Shown: positions 9,214 to 17,533, counted from the stretch's first letter. The stretch is 64,000 nucleotides of DNA from an uncultured Hungatella sp. (GCA_910579515.1 CAJTUV010000003.1:62001-126000); one strand, 5' to 3'. Program-made: numbers and translations. The notes: a model not told the origin generated them from the letters alone.

Positions 9214-10005
9214 TTGAATACAGATATAAAAATTGGCTTTATTGGTTATGGAAATATGGCTCAGGCCATGGTTAAGGGGCTTCTTCTGAAAAAGGCATTG
9301 TCTCCCCAGCAGATTTTTGTCTGTGCAAAGAACTGGGAGAAGCTGTGCCAAAATGCACAGAAGGCAGGCGTGCAGCCTTGTAAAAGCCCAAAGGAAGCTG
9401 TGGAACAATCAGATATTGTGGTGATCGCAGTGAAGCCCTATCTCATAGAGGAAGTAGTGAGTCCTATTAAGGAAGAGCTGAAAGAAAAGCTGGTAGTGTC
9501 AGTAGCTGCAGGATGTCTGTTTGACTGGTATGAAAAGATTTTGGCCCCAAAGACTCATCATATCAGCACACTTCCCAACACGCCGGTTTCTGTGGGAGAG
9601 GGCGTCATTGTGTGCGAGAGTAACCATTCCCTGACAGAAAGGGAATTTGAACTGTTTCAAACCTTATTTGGATGTATGGGGCTTATAACAGAGGTGGACA
9701 CAAAACACGTTGGAATCGCAGGAACGTTAAGCGGATGTGGGCCTGCGTTTGCGGCCATGTTTATAGAGGCTCTGGGAGATGCAGGCGTGCTTCACGGGCT
9801 GCCAAGAGGGCTGGCTTATGAACTGGCAAGCCAGATGATTGCGGGAACCGGAGCTTTACAAAGGGCTTTGGGAGATCATCCGGGCTCTATGAAGGATGCA
9901 GTCTGTTCCCCGGGGGGTACTACCATCACAGGGGTGGCTGCCCTGGAGAAAAACGGGTTTCGCTCTGCAGTCATTGAGGCAGTAGACAGAATAATGAAGA
10001 AATAA
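9214..10005 (+). CDS. proC: Pyrroline-5-carboxylate reductase
   Basis: Last step of proline biosynthesis: NAD(P)H reduction of pyrroline-5-carboxylate, in the cytosol. The N-terminal Rossmann motif IGFIGYGNMAQAM (about residues 7-19) and the C-terminal family signature around PGGTTITGVAALE are visible. The 263-residue length is normal. The start is TTG 9214, six bases after GGAAGGA; no ATG is well placed. It follows dnaJ by 12 bases, which makes it a metabolic gene riding on the heat-shock operon, and it is closed by a terminator. Confidence 0.95.
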   Translation: MNTDIKIGFIGYGNMAQAMVKGLLLKKALSPQQIFVCAKNWEKLCQNAQKAGVQPCKSPKEAVEQSDIVVIAVKPYLIEEVVSPIKEELKEKLVVSVAAGCLFDWYEKILAPKTHHISTLPNTPVSVGEGVIVCESNHSLTEREFELFQTLFGCMGLITEVDTKHVGIAGTLSGCGPAFAAMFIEALGDAGVLHGLPRGLAYELASQMIAGTGALQRALGDHPGSMKDAVCSPGGTTITGVAALEKNGFRSAVIEAVDRIMKK

Positions 10006-10007
10006 AG

Positions 10008-10050
10008 AACGCGCCGGACTGGAATTTCCAGTATCCGGCGCATTCTTCTG
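10008..10050 (+). terminator. Terminator after proC
   Basis: Stem GCGCCGG (10011-10017) with CCGGCGC (10035-10041), and an inner CTGGA/TCCAG stem. The hairpin begins within ten bases of the proC stop. The following tract (ATTCTTCTG) is only moderately U-rich. Confidence 0.65.
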
Positions 10051-10061
10051 TCCTGTCTGTG

Positions 10062-10124
10062 TTCTTTTGTATGTTAGGACTCTTTTGTATCTCGGCTATA
10101 TGATAACAGATTACTCTTTTGTAT
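10062..10124 (+). repeat. Triplicated TTCTTTTGTAT/CTCTTTTGTAT motif
   Basis: Near-identical 11-mers occur at 10062-10072, 10080-10090 and 10114-10124 in the gene-free stretch 10051-10305. The rest of that stretch is AT-rich, with no coding frame I would support. The repeat may be a protein-binding cluster or chance. Confidence 0.4.
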
Positions 10125-10305
10125 ACTTGTGATTGAGGTTGTAATGTCGTAATGCATGTTAGAATTTTCGGTTTCTTACTTATGTTTATTTGGTTTTTGA
10201 ATTATCACTGACAAGACAATGTTTGTTTCATCCGTTCATTACAATAATGCGCCAGGATGCATTTTTATTGCAAAAAAGATTGAAAACCATATTTTAACAG
10301 AATAA

Positions 10306-10334
10306 TTGTAGAAATCAGAAAACTGTGTTATGAT
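10306..10334 (+). promoter_or_regulatory. Promoter of prmA
   Basis: TTGTAG (10306-10311), 17-base spacer, TATGAT (10329-10334). The -10 overlaps an upstream in-frame ATG, supporting the later prmA start at 10375. Confidence 0.55.
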
Positions 10335-10374
10335 GAAACAAGTGGACACAGCATTGGGGCAAAGGAGGCTTTTC

Positions 10375-11331
10375 ATGAAGTGGAAAAAATTTACGTTGAC
10401 GACGACAACTGAGGCGGTGGACCTGGTTAGCAGTCTGTTTGACGAAATTGGTATCCAGGGGATTGAGATTGAAGACAATATTCCCTTGACAGAGAGCGAG
10501 ACAAAGGGAATGTTTATTGATATTCTGCCAGAGCTGCCGCCAGACGAAGGGATTGCCAAGGTCAGTTTCTATCTGGAGGATTTATCAGAGGAAGAACGGA
10601 TTTTAAAAGAGGTTTGGGAAGGACTGGAAGAATTAAGCAGTTTTGTGGATTTAGGCCCTAAAAGCCTGGAGACCTCAGAGACAGAGGACAAGGATTGGAT
10701 TAATAATTGGAAACAGTACTTTAAACCGTTTACCGTGGATGATATTTTGATTAAGCCTACCTGGGAAGAGATTCCTGAAAAGGACACGGATAAGCTGATG
10801 ATTCAGATTGATCCCGGAACAGCCTTTGGAACAGGACAGCATGAGACCACTCAGCTTTGCATCCGTCAGCTTCGCAAGTATCTGACAAAAGGGGACAGAG
10901 TCCTGGATGTGGGGACGGGAAGCGGAATTTTGGGAATCACGGCGCTAAAGTTGGGAGCAGAGCGGGTTTTCGGAACGGATTTAGATGAGAATGCCATCAC
11001 TGCCGTGGGAGAGAATCTGGAGGCTAATCAGATTGACAGCCGGTATTTTCAGGTGGTAAAGGGCAATATAATTGATGAAAAAGAAATTCAGGACCAGGCA
11101 GGATATGAATGCTATGATGTGGTGACTGCAAATATTCTGGCAGATGTGATTATTATGCTCCAGAAACAGATTCCGGCCCATTTGAAAAAAGGTGGGATTT
11201 TTATCATGTCAGGAATTTTAAATATAAAGGAAGACGCTGTGAAGGAGGCTGTCTTAGCAAGCGGAAAGTTAGAGATCCTGGAGACTGCCCATCAGGGGGA
11301 GTGGGTGTCTTTTACTGCAAGGAAGAGTTAG
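10375..11331 (+). CDS. prmA: Ribosomal protein L11 methyltransferase
   Basis: SAM-dependent methylation of ribosomal protein L11. The true start is ATG 10375, preceded by AAAGGAGG; the upstream ATG at 10330 lies inside the promoter. In the 318-residue product the N-terminal L11-recognition domain is followed by a Rossmann methyltransferase core. The core has VLDVGTGSGILGI (motif I, about residues 180-192) and the PrmA hallmark IDPGTAFGTGQHETT just before it. The catalytic-type segment VTANILADVI is present. The next gene is rsmE, as in Bacillus (yqeT-yqeU). Confidence 0.95.
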   Translation: MKWKKFTLTTTTEAVDLVSSLFDEIGIQGIEIEDNIPLTESETKGMFIDILPELPPDEGIAKVSFYLEDLSEEERILKEVWEGLEELSSFVDLGPKSLETSETEDKDWINNWKQYFKPFTVDDILIKPTWEEIPEKDTDKLMIQIDPGTAFGTGQHETTQLCIRQLRKYLTKGDRVLDVGTGSGILGITALKLGAERVFGTDLDENAITAVGENLEANQIDSRYFQVVKGNIIDEKEIQDQAGYECYDVVTANILADVIIMLQKQIPAHLKKGGIFIMSGILNIKEDAVKEAVLASGKLEILETAHQGEWVSFTARKS

Positions 11332-11358
11332 ACAATCACAAGATGAAGGAGAATGTGC

Positions 11359-12105
11359 GTGTATCATTTTTTTGTACCACAGAACCAGATTGGACCAGAG
11401 CGTATTTTTATCACTGGGGCGGATGTGAATCATATAAAAAATGTGCTCCGTATGAAACCCGGAGAGGAGATTTTTGTAAACGACAATGTGGACAAGAGTT
11501 TTCGGTGTCGGATTGTGGAGATTGAATCAGAAGTGGTTTGGACGGAAATATTGGATATCAGCCTTTCTAAGGCGGAGCTTCCTGCAAAGCTGTATCTGTT
11601 TCAGGGACTGCCAAAGCAGGAGAAAATGGAATGGATTATTCAAAAGGCCGTGGAGCTGGGGGCGTATCAGGTGATCCCCGTAGCAACCCGCCGCTCCGTG
11701 ACAAAGCTGGATGCAAAGAAAGCCGAGGCGAAAGTAAAGCGTTGGAACGGCATCTCTGAGGCAGGAGCCAAACAGTCTGGGCGGAGCGTGATTCCCCAAG
11801 TGACTCAGGTTATGAATATGAGGGAAGCTCTGGAGTACGGAAAAGATTTCGATGTGAAAATGATACCGTATGAGAAGGCCCGGGGGATGGAAAAGACAAA
11901 GACAGTTATGGATAAGGTGAGGCAAGGCGTTCAGGCCGGAATTTTTATCGGGCCAGAGGGCGGATTTGAAGAGGCAGAGATCGAAGAGGCTGTGAAGGCA
12001 GGGTTTGAGCCGATTAGTCTTGGGAGCAGGATTCTGCGGACAGAGACAGCGGGGCTGGCGGTGTTGGCAGTGGCTATGTATCAGTTGGAGACAGAGGCGC
12101 GCTAG
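11359..12105 (+). CDS. rsmE: 16S rRNA m3U1498 methyltransferase RsmE
   Basis: SPOUT-fold enzyme methylating N3 of U1498 in 16S rRNA. GTG 11359 (reading MYHFFVPQ) is preferred over ATG 11353, because AGGAG at 11347-11351 lies seven bases before the GTG but only one before the ATG, and family members begin MxRFFV. The 248-residue product has an N-terminal PUA-like domain and a C-terminal knotted domain containing FIGPEGGFEEAE and LGSRILRTETA, the SAM-binding knot. It follows prmA by 27 bases. Confidence 0.94.
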   Translation: MYHFFVPQNQIGPERIFITGADVNHIKNVLRMKPGEEIFVNDNVDKSFRCRIVEIESEVVWTEILDISLSKAELPAKLYLFQGLPKQEKMEWIIQKAVELGAYQVIPVATRRSVTKLDAKKAEAKVKRWNGISEAGAKQSGRSVIPQVTQVMNMREALEYGKDFDVKMIPYEKARGMEKTKTVMDKVRQGVQAGIFIGPEGGFEEAEIEEAVKAGFEPISLGSRILRTETAGLAVLAVAMYQLETEAR

Positions 12106-12159
12106 GTTCATGAAATGGAGTTGAAATAACGGATTAGGAAAGGAAATTTCAGAGAGTTT

Positions 12160-13314
12160 ATGGAGGCATATTTTGATAATTCTGCAACGACCAGGGTATT
12201 TGACAGCGTAAAGGACGTTGTGGTAAAGGTGATGACAGAGGATTATGGGAATGCGGCAGCCAAGCACTTAAAAGGCGTGGAGGCGGAGAACTATATTAAA
12301 GAGGCACGAAGCATCATCGCCAAAACTTTAAAGGTGCAGGACAAGGAGATTTTGTTTACATCCGGCGGTTCAGAGTCCAACAATATGGCTTTGATAGGGA
12401 CGGCCCAGGCATATAAAAGGGCGGGAAACCATATCATCAGCAGCAATATTGAACATGCATCTGTGTACCGGCCTTTGGAGTATCTGGAGGAACAGGGATT
12501 TGAGGTTACGTATCTTCCTGTGGATCACCAGGGTCATATTGATTTAAAAGAGCTGGAAGGCGCTCTCAGGCCGGAGACCATTTTAGTATCCATCATGTAT
12601 GTGAATAATGAGATAGGTTCTGTGGAGCCCATTGAAGAAATTTCCAAAGTGATAAAGAAAAAGAATCCAGACACCTTACTTCATGTTGATGCAATTCAAG
12701 CCTATGGAAAGCTGGAAATATACCCTAAACGCCAGGGGATTGATTTGATGAGCGTCAGCGGTCATAAACTCCATGGACCTAAAGGCGTTGGATTTTTATA
12801 CATTGGCGAGGGAGTAAAGATTAAGCCGTTAATCTATGGCGGCGGACAGCAGAAAGGACTGCGTTCCGGAACCGAAAATGTGCCTGGCGTAGCGGGACTT
12901 GGCGAAGCTGTGAAAGAAGTATTCACCAATCATCAGGAAAAGCTTGACAACCTGTATGGGCTGAAGGACTATTTTATGACAAGGATTCAGGAGCTGGACG
13001 GAGTTTGGCTAAACAGTCAGCCCGGACAGGAAAGCGCGCCTCAGATTGTCAGCGTCAGCTTTGAGGGGATTCGAAGCGAGGTGCTTCTCCATGCGTTAGA
13101 GGAAAAGGGGATTTATGTATCTTCTGGATCTGCCTGCTCTATAAACCATCCGGGAGTCAGTGGAGCGTTAAAGGGAATCGGGGTAAAAAAAGAGCTCTTA
13201 GACGGAACCCTGCGGTTTAGCTTTGGTTTATTTAATACTCGGGAAGAGATTGATTATGCTATGGAAGCACTGAAGGAGATGCTTCCCATACTTCGAAGAT
13301 ATAAGAGAGGATAA
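12160..13314 (+). CDS. Cysteine desulfurase (NifS/IscS type)
   Basis: PLP enzyme that takes sulfur from cysteine as an enzyme persulfide. In the 384-residue product, the PLP lysine lies in SVSGHKLHGPKG and the catalytic Cys is about residue 326 in SSGSACS. The N terminus YFDNSATTR is typical of the family. It ends two bases before thiI, and desulfurases paired with thiI normally hand their persulfide to ThiI for 4-thiouridine synthesis, as with Bacillus nifZ-thiI. That partnership is inferred from position. No iscU or sufU is adjacent, so a dedicated Fe-S role is less likely. Confidence 0.93.
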   Translation: MEAYFDNSATTRVFDSVKDVVVKVMTEDYGNAAAKHLKGVEAENYIKEARSIIAKTLKVQDKEILFTSGGSESNNMALIGTAQAYKRAGNHIISSNIEHASVYRPLEYLEEQGFEVTYLPVDHQGHIDLKELEGALRPETILVSIMYVNNEIGSVEPIEEISKVIKKKNPDTLLHVDAIQAYGKLEIYPKRQGIDLMSVSGHKLHGPKGVGFLYIGEGVKIKPLIYGGGQQKGLRSGTENVPGVAGLGEAVKEVFTNHQEKLDNLYGLKDYFMTRIQELDGVWLNSQPGQESAPQIVSVSFEGIRSEVLLHALEEKGIYVSSGSACSINHPGVSGALKGIGVKKELLDGTLRFSFGLFNTREEIDYAMEALKEMLPILRRYKRG

Positions 13315-13316
13315 TC

Positions 13317-14498
13317 ATGTTATTTCAATCATTTTTAATTAAGTACGCAGAGATTGGAACGAAAGGAAAGAACCGTTTTCTGTTTGAAGACGCTTTAATG
13401 AAACAGATTCGTCATGCCCTTAAAACAGTGGAGGGCACCTTTTTGGTGACTAAGGAATTTGGCAGAATTTATGTGGATGCCAAAGGCGATTATGATTATG
13501 AGGAAACCGTTGACGCTTTGAAACAGGTTTTTGGAATTGCCTGGATCTGTCCTATGTTTCAGACTGAGGAAAAGGATTTTACGCTTCTGAAAAAGGAAGT
13601 CATTTCTTATGTGGAGCAGGTGTATCCAGAAAGAAAACTGACGTTTAAGGTAGATTCCAGGAGGGCGGATAAAAAGTATCCCATATCGTCAGAGCAGATG
13701 AACCGGGATTTGGGAGAGGCTGTTTTGGAAGCATTTCCTGAGATGAAGGTGGATGTGCATCATCCCCAGGTCCTTTTAAAGGTGGAGATTCGGAATCTGG
13801 TAAATATCTATTCTGTCATGATTGCGGGCCCCGGAGGAATGCCTGTGGGGACCAATGGAAAGGCCATGCTTCTTTTATCCGGTGGAATCGACAGTCCGGT
13901 GGCAGGGTATATGATTGCCAAGAGAGGAGTGGTTTTAGAGGCGGTTTATTTTCACGCCCCGCCTTATACAAGCGAGAGGGCGAAACAGAAGGTGGTGGAT
14001 CTGGCGAAACTTGTGTCCAGATATTCCGGTCCTATCAAACTTCATGTGGTGAATTTTACAGATATCCAGTTGTATATCTATGAAAAATGTCCTCATGAAG
14101 AATTGACGATCATTATGCGGCGCTACATGATGCGGATTGCACAAACGATAGCAGAAGAGACCGGCTGTTTGGCTCTGATCACAGGGGAGAGCATAGGACA
14201 GGTGGCTTCCCAGACAGTACAGTCTTTGGCGGCTACCAATGAGGTGTGCACGATGCCAGTGTTTAGGCCTGTGATTGGATTTGACAAACAGGAAATTGTG
14301 GATATTTCTGAGAAGATTGGCACCTTTGAGACTTCCATTCAGCCTTTTGAGGACTGCTGCACCATTTTTGTGGCAAAGCATCCAGTGACAAAGCCCAATA
14401 TTCGGGTCATTCGAAGTTCAGAGACAAATCTGGAGGAAAAGATTGATGGAATGGTGAAGACTGCCATAGAGAATAGAGAAGAGATTTTGGTTTCATAA
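13317..14498 (+). CDS. thiI: tRNA 4-thiouridine synthase ThiI
   Basis: Adenylates U8 of tRNA and inserts sulfur to make s4U; in some bacteria it also supports thiamine thiazole synthesis. The 393-residue product has an N-terminal ferredoxin-like and THUMP region (about residues 1-165) and a PP-loop pyrophosphatase domain with LLLSGGIDSPVAG (about 181-193). A Cys pair in FEDCCTIFVAKHP corresponds to the region of the redox-active Cys. There is no C-terminal rhodanese domain, so sulfur must come directly from a desulfurase, presumably its upstream neighbour. Confidence 0.96.
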   Translation: MLFQSFLIKYAEIGTKGKNRFLFEDALMKQIRHALKTVEGTFLVTKEFGRIYVDAKGDYDYEETVDALKQVFGIAWICPMFQTEEKDFTLLKKEVISYVEQVYPERKLTFKVDSRRADKKYPISSEQMNRDLGEAVLEAFPEMKVDVHHPQVLLKVEIRNLVNIYSVMIAGPGGMPVGTNGKAMLLLSGGIDSPVAGYMIAKRGVVLEAVYFHAPPYTSERAKQKVVDLAKLVSRYSGPIKLHVVNFTDIQLYIYEKCPHEELTIIMRRYMMRIAQTIAEETGCLALITGESIGQVASQTVQSLAATNEVCTMPVFRPVIGFDKQEIVDISEKIGTFETSIQPFEDCCTIFVAKHPVTKPNIRVIRSSETNLEEKIDGMVKTAIENREEILVS

Positions 14499-14524
14499 AA
14501 AAGAATCCTGCCAGGCAGGATTCT
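14499..14524 (-). terminator. Terminator of the HPr-like gene
   Basis: AGAATCCTG (14502-14510) pairs with CAGGATTCT (14516-14524). An A-run on the left gives a TTTTTT tract on the minus strand. It lies just past the minus-strand stop at 14532, and thiI ends at 14498 on the other side. Confidence 0.78.
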
Positions 14525-14531
14525 GTGACTG

Positions 14532-14771
14532 TCACTGAATCAGATATGGGGTCAGAATCTCAAGAATTTCATTGACTGTGGACTCGGTTTCAGCGTGGAT
14601 ATTCAAGTCGATGGGTTTGGATAAATCCAGACTGAAAATACCCATAATGGATTTGGCATCAATCACATATCTGCCGGACACCAGATCAAAGTCAACATCA
14701 AATTTGGTTAAGTCATTTACAAAAGATTTAACTTTATCGATAGAATTTAGAGAAATACTTACAGTTTTCAT
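14532..14771 (-). CDS. HPr-like protein lacking the phosphoryl-accepting His
   Basis: 79-residue HPr-fold protein. ATG 14771 is preceded by a perfect TAAGGAGG; a longer in-frame reading from further upstream is rejected. The second half matches HPr well (VIDAKSIMGIFSLDL, equivalent to the Ser46 helix region of HPr). The GLHARPA loop bearing His15 is missing, and residues here read LNSIDKVKSF. It therefore cannot carry the PTS phosphohistidine, but the Ser in KSIMGI is kept, as in the Bacillus regulator Crh. A regulatory role is inferred. It is divergent from mtaB. Confidence 0.8.
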   Translation of the reverse strand: MKTVSISLNSIDKVKSFVNDLTKFDVDFDLVSGRYVIDAKSIMGIFSLDLSKPIDLNIHAETESTVNEILEILTPYLIQ

Positions 14772-14835
14772 GAAAATGTCCTCCTTATAGATGATCAAAA
14801 ATATGGATGCAGGGAGTTTGCTCTGCCTCATGTTC

Positions 14836-14864
14836 AATATACAGACAAGGCTTGAAAAAGTCAA
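14836..14864 (-). promoter_or_regulatory. Promoter of the HPr-like gene
   Basis: Minus strand TTGACT (14864-14859), 17-base spacer, TATATT (14841-14836), about 65 bases ahead of the start codon. Confidence 0.68.
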
Positions 14865-14872
14865 TAGTGAGT

Positions 14873-14901
14873 TTGCATGAAAATGGGTATGCGACAATAA
14901 T
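14873..14901 (+). promoter_or_regulatory. Possible promoter of mtaB
   Basis: TTGCAT (14873-14878), 17-base spacer, AATAAT (14896-14901), immediately ahead of the mtaB ribosome binding site GAAAGGGG. The match is modest and the leader would be very short. Confidence 0.4.
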
Positions 14902-14916
14902 AGAAAGGGGAATCCT

Positions 14917-16248
14917 ATGCGGAGGGTGGCTTTACACAATTTAGGCTGTAAAGTAAATGCTTATGAGACGGAGGCTATGGAGCAAAGGCTGGAAGAGGCA
15001 GGGTATGAGATTGTCTCTTTTCAGGAGGAAGCAGATGTCTATATCATCAATACCTGTTCTGTCACAAACATTGCAGATCGGAAATCCAGGCAGATGCTTC
15101 ACAAGGCAAAAAAGAAAAATCCGTCTTCTGTGGTAGTGGCTGTAGGCTGTTACGTTCAGGCGGCAAAAGAAAGCCTGAAAGACGATCCGTCTGTGGATTT
15201 GATGATTGGGAATAATAAAAAGATTGAACTGATCGAGATATTGGAGGATTATTTTAAGGAGAAGGACAGAATACAGAGAAGTTATGTTTTGGATATTGGG
15301 AAGACCAGGGAATATGAACGGCTCAATATCTGCAAAATCGGAGACCATACCAGAGCATTTATCAAGATTCAGGATGGGTGTAATCAGTTTTGCAGCTACT
15401 GTATCATTCCCTATACCAGAGGCAGAGTCAGAAGCCGCAGACCTTTGGAGGTTGTAGAGGAGGCTAAACGGCTTGTGGAGAAGGGGTATCAGGAAATGGT
15501 TCTCACCGGTATCCATTTAAGCTCCTATGGCATGGATTTTTTAGAAGAAGACAGGATGGAGCTTTTAGGACTTTTGCAGAAACTGGATGAAATTTCCGGA
15601 TTAAAGCGCATTCGGCTGGGATCTTTGGAGCCTCGGATTATGACAGAAGATTTTGTACAGGGTCTGGCCGGACTTAAAAGCATTTGTTCTCATTTTCATC
15701 TTTCTCTTCAAAGCGGATGTGATGAGACATTAAAGAGAATGAACCGCCATTACACCACAGAGCAGTATGAGCAAGGCTGCAGACTGCTAAGAACCTGGTT
15801 TTTTCAGCCGGCCATCACAACAGACGTGATTGTAGGGTTTCCCCAGGAGACAGAAAGAGAATTTCTGGAGACTGTGGAATTTTTAGAGAGGATACAATTT
15901 TACGAGATGCATGTGTTTAAATATTCCAGACGGGCCAATACAAAAGCAGCCAGAATGGAGGGGCAGATCCCAGAATCGGAAAAAACCAGGCGCAGCAATG
16001 TGCTTTTGGAATTGGATAAAAGGATGTCGAGACTGTATCGGGAAAGCTTTCTGGGGCAGGAACGGGAGGTTCTTTTAGAAGAGAAGGTTTCTGTAAACGG
16101 CATAGACTACCTGGCAGGATATACCAGAGAATATGTGAAAGCCGGGATTTTATGGGAAGAAGGACTAAACCACAAGCTGGACACAAACAGAATTTTAACT
16201 GGTACATTAAAATCCATGATAAATGAGGAGTTTCTTTCTCTGGAATAA
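14917..16248 (+). CDS. mtaB: tRNA t6A37 methylthiotransferase MtaB
   Basis: Radical-SAM methylthiotransferase that converts t6A37 to ms2t6A37 in ANN-decoding tRNAs (Bacillus YqeV). The 443-residue protein has three parts. The N-terminal UPF0004 domain carries three Cys that bind the auxiliary cluster (NLGCKVN, NTCSV, VGCYVQ). The radical-SAM domain has CNQFCSYC (about residues 155-162). A C-terminal TRAM domain follows. It starts at ATG 14917 after GAAAGGGG. In Bacillus this gene directly follows rsmE; here three genes intervene. Confidence 0.95.
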   Translation: MRRVALHNLGCKVNAYETEAMEQRLEEAGYEIVSFQEEADVYIINTCSVTNIADRKSRQMLHKAKKKNPSSVVVAVGCYVQAAKESLKDDPSVDLMIGNNKKIELIEILEDYFKEKDRIQRSYVLDIGKTREYERLNICKIGDHTRAFIKIQDGCNQFCSYCIIPYTRGRVRSRRPLEVVEEAKRLVEKGYQEMVLTGIHLSSYGMDFLEEDRMELLGLLQKLDEISGLKRIRLGSLEPRIMTEDFVQGLAGLKSICSHFHLSLQSGCDETLKRMNRHYTTEQYEQGCRLLRTWFFQPAITTDVIVGFPQETEREFLETVEFLERIQFYEMHVFKYSRRANTKAARMEGQIPESEKTRRSNVLLELDKRMSRLYRESFLGQEREVLLEEKVSVNGIDYLAGYTREYVKAGILWEEGLNHKLDTNRILTGTLKSMINEEFLSLE

Positions 16249-16290
16249 ACCATAACACAGAGGAATCTATTACATTGTTACAAAAAAGAC

Positions 16291-16319
16291 TTTACGAATA
16301 AGGAAAAGTGGTATAGAAT
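16291..16319 (+). promoter_or_regulatory. Promoter of the ireB-ruvX gene run
   Basis: TTTACG (16291-16296), 17-base spacer, TAGAAT (16314-16319), about 32 bases ahead of ireB. Confidence 0.5.
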
Positions 16320-16350
16320 AAAAAAGAGCAGTTAAAGGGCGTGAGGACAG

Positions 16351-16611
16351 ATGGGCGATATTCATAATACACAGTTTTTTCGGACAGCACAAGAGAATAA
16401 GATGGATGTAAGCCAGGTTCTGGAGCAGGTGTATACTGCCTTGACAGAAAAAGGGTATAACCCTGTCAGCCAGATTGTCGGTTATATTATGTCTGGAGAT
16501 CCAACTTACATTACCAGCCATAAGAACGCCAGAAGTCTCATCATGAAAGTGGAACGGGATGAGATTCTGGAGGAACTTTTGTCTGTGTATATCGAAGCAA
16601 GATTAAGATAA
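16351..16611 (+). CDS. ireB: IreB family regulatory phosphoprotein (UPF0297)
   Basis: Small 86-residue cytosolic protein. In Enterococcus, IreB is phosphorylated by the PASTA kinase IreK and limits cephalosporin resistance. The sequence is nearly canonical: the family TQFF motif (NTQFFRTAQ), VYTALTEKGYNPVSQIVGYIMSGDPTYI, and a C-terminal ARLR-like tail. The family's N-terminal Thr phosphorylation sites correspond to T8 or T13. It heads the conserved ireB-ruvX-DUF1292 cluster (Bacillus yrzL-yrrK-yrzB). Confidence 0.94.
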   Translation: MGDIHNTQFFRTAQENKMDVSQVLEQVYTALTEKGYNPVSQIVGYIMSGDPTYITSHKNARSLIMKVERDEILEELLSVYIEARLR

Positions 16612-16633
16612 CGGCGCGTGAGATACATGTTTG

Positions 16634-16656
16634 CAGGCAGTCCTCTGGACTGCCTG
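16634..16656 (+). other. Perfect hairpin between ireB and ruvX
   Basis: A 10-bp perfect stem (16634-16643 with 16647-16656) closes a TCT triloop and starts 22 bases after the ireB stop. No U-run follows, so it looks more like an RNA stability or processing hairpin than a terminator. Confidence 0.55.
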
Positions 16657-16688
16657 TCAGACGAGAGAAAATTGGGAAAGTTTAAGTC

Positions 16689-16712
16689 AGCCGAGGTGTC
16701 GGCTTGTTTTGT
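16689..16712 (+). terminator. Weak terminator or attenuator before ruvX
   Basis: AGCCGA (16689-16694) pairs with TCGGCT (16699-16704) around a GGTG loop, followed by TGTTTTGT. The stem is short, so it is at most a partial terminator between ireB and ruvX. Confidence 0.35.
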
Positions 16713-16765
16713 TGTGGAAAAAAATTTGTCAGGACCAATGATCAGGGCAGCCATGGAGAGAGCAA

Positions 16766-17206
16766 ATGAGAATAATGGGGTTGGATTATGGATCAAAAAC
16801 GGTAGGCGTTGCGGTTTCTGATCCGCTAGGCTATACGGCTCAGGCGTTAGAGACAATTACCAGAGAAGAGGAGAATAAGCTGCGTCAGACTTACAGGCGG
16901 TTGGAAGAGCTGATTGCTCAGCGTGGGATTACCACGGTTGTTTTGGGGTATCCTAAAAATATGGATGATTCCATTGGTGAACGTGGGAAAAAGACAGAGG
17001 AGTTTAAGGCTGCATTAGAACGAAGGACGGGACTGCCTGTTATATTGTGGGACGAGCGCCTGACCACAGTAGCGGCAGATGAGATTTTAGAGGAAAGCGG
17101 CGTGCTGAAGAAGGACAGAAAAAAGGTGATTGACAAGGTTGCCGCCGCAATTATTTTGCAGGAGTTTTTGGACTCTGAGAAGGCAGCGGCAAAAAAGGAG
17201 CAGTGA
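16766..17206 (+). CDS. ruvX: Holliday junction resolvase RuvX / YqgF
   Basis: RNase H-fold nuclease family protein, implicated in Holliday junction resolution and in 16S rRNA 5'-end maturation. The 146-residue product begins [19 protein letters not shown], with the first acidic catalytic residue in LDYG. Further acidic motifs are [12 protein letters not shown] and the C-terminal [13 protein letters not shown]. It starts at ATG 16766 after GGAGAGAG, and its stop overlaps the next gene's start by one base spacing (TGAATG). The 154-base gap from ireB contains two hairpins. Confidence 0.94.
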   Translation: MRIMGLDYGSKTVGVAVSDPLGYTAQALETITREEENKLRQTYRRLEELIAQRGITTVVLGYPKNMDDSIGERGKKTEEFKAALERRTGLPVILWDERLTTVAADEILEESGVLKKDRKKVIDKVAAAIILQEFLDSEKAAAKKEQ

Positions 17207-17479
17207 ATGAGCGAGGAAAAGAAGATTATCCTGGAGACAGAAGAGGGAGAACAGGTGGATTTCTATGTTTTGGAGGAGACCAGGATTAACGGCATGAATT
17301 ATCTGCTTGTGACAGATACAGAAGACGAGGACGGAGAATGCTACATTTTAAAAGACCGATCAAAAGCAGAGGAAACGGATGCTCTTTATGAGTTCGTGGA
17401 AGACGACGATGAGATAGACTATTTATTTAAGATTTTCACGGAATTGATAGACGATATGGACGTGGAGCTGGAAAAATAG
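17207..17479 (+). CDS. DUF1292 domain protein (YrzB-like)
   Basis: 90-residue acidic cytosolic protein of unknown function. The DUF1292 pattern is clear: IILETEEGEQVDFYVLEE, NYLLVTDTEDED and YILKDRS. The C terminus is very acidic (VEDDDEIDYLFKIF). It begins immediately after ruvX, as in Bacillus and many Firmicutes, so the pair is almost certainly co-translated. No function can be assigned from sequence. Confidence 0.9.
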   Translation: MSEEKKIILETEEGEQVDFYVLEETRINGMNYLLVTDTEDEDGECYILKDRSKAEETDALYEFVEDDDEIDYLFKIFTELIDDMDVELEK

Positions 17480-17533
17480 GAGAAGAGGACCGAGCGGAGA
17501 TGGAAGAGTTAAATAACATATGGAGGTATGAAT

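Noticed and set aside
8443..9408. Long open frame (321 codons) antisense to dnaJ and proC
   Set aside because: It covers two clear genes, lacks a ribosome binding site and has composition expected from the complement of coding DNA.
11527..12267. 246-codon minus-strand frame opposite rsmE and the desulfurase
   Set aside because: His/Leu/Cys-rich composition typical of a shadow frame, and no ribosome binding site.
16618..16821. Small plus-strand frame between ireB and ruvX
   Set aside because: It runs through two RNA hairpins and overlaps ruvX out of frame; no ribosome binding site.
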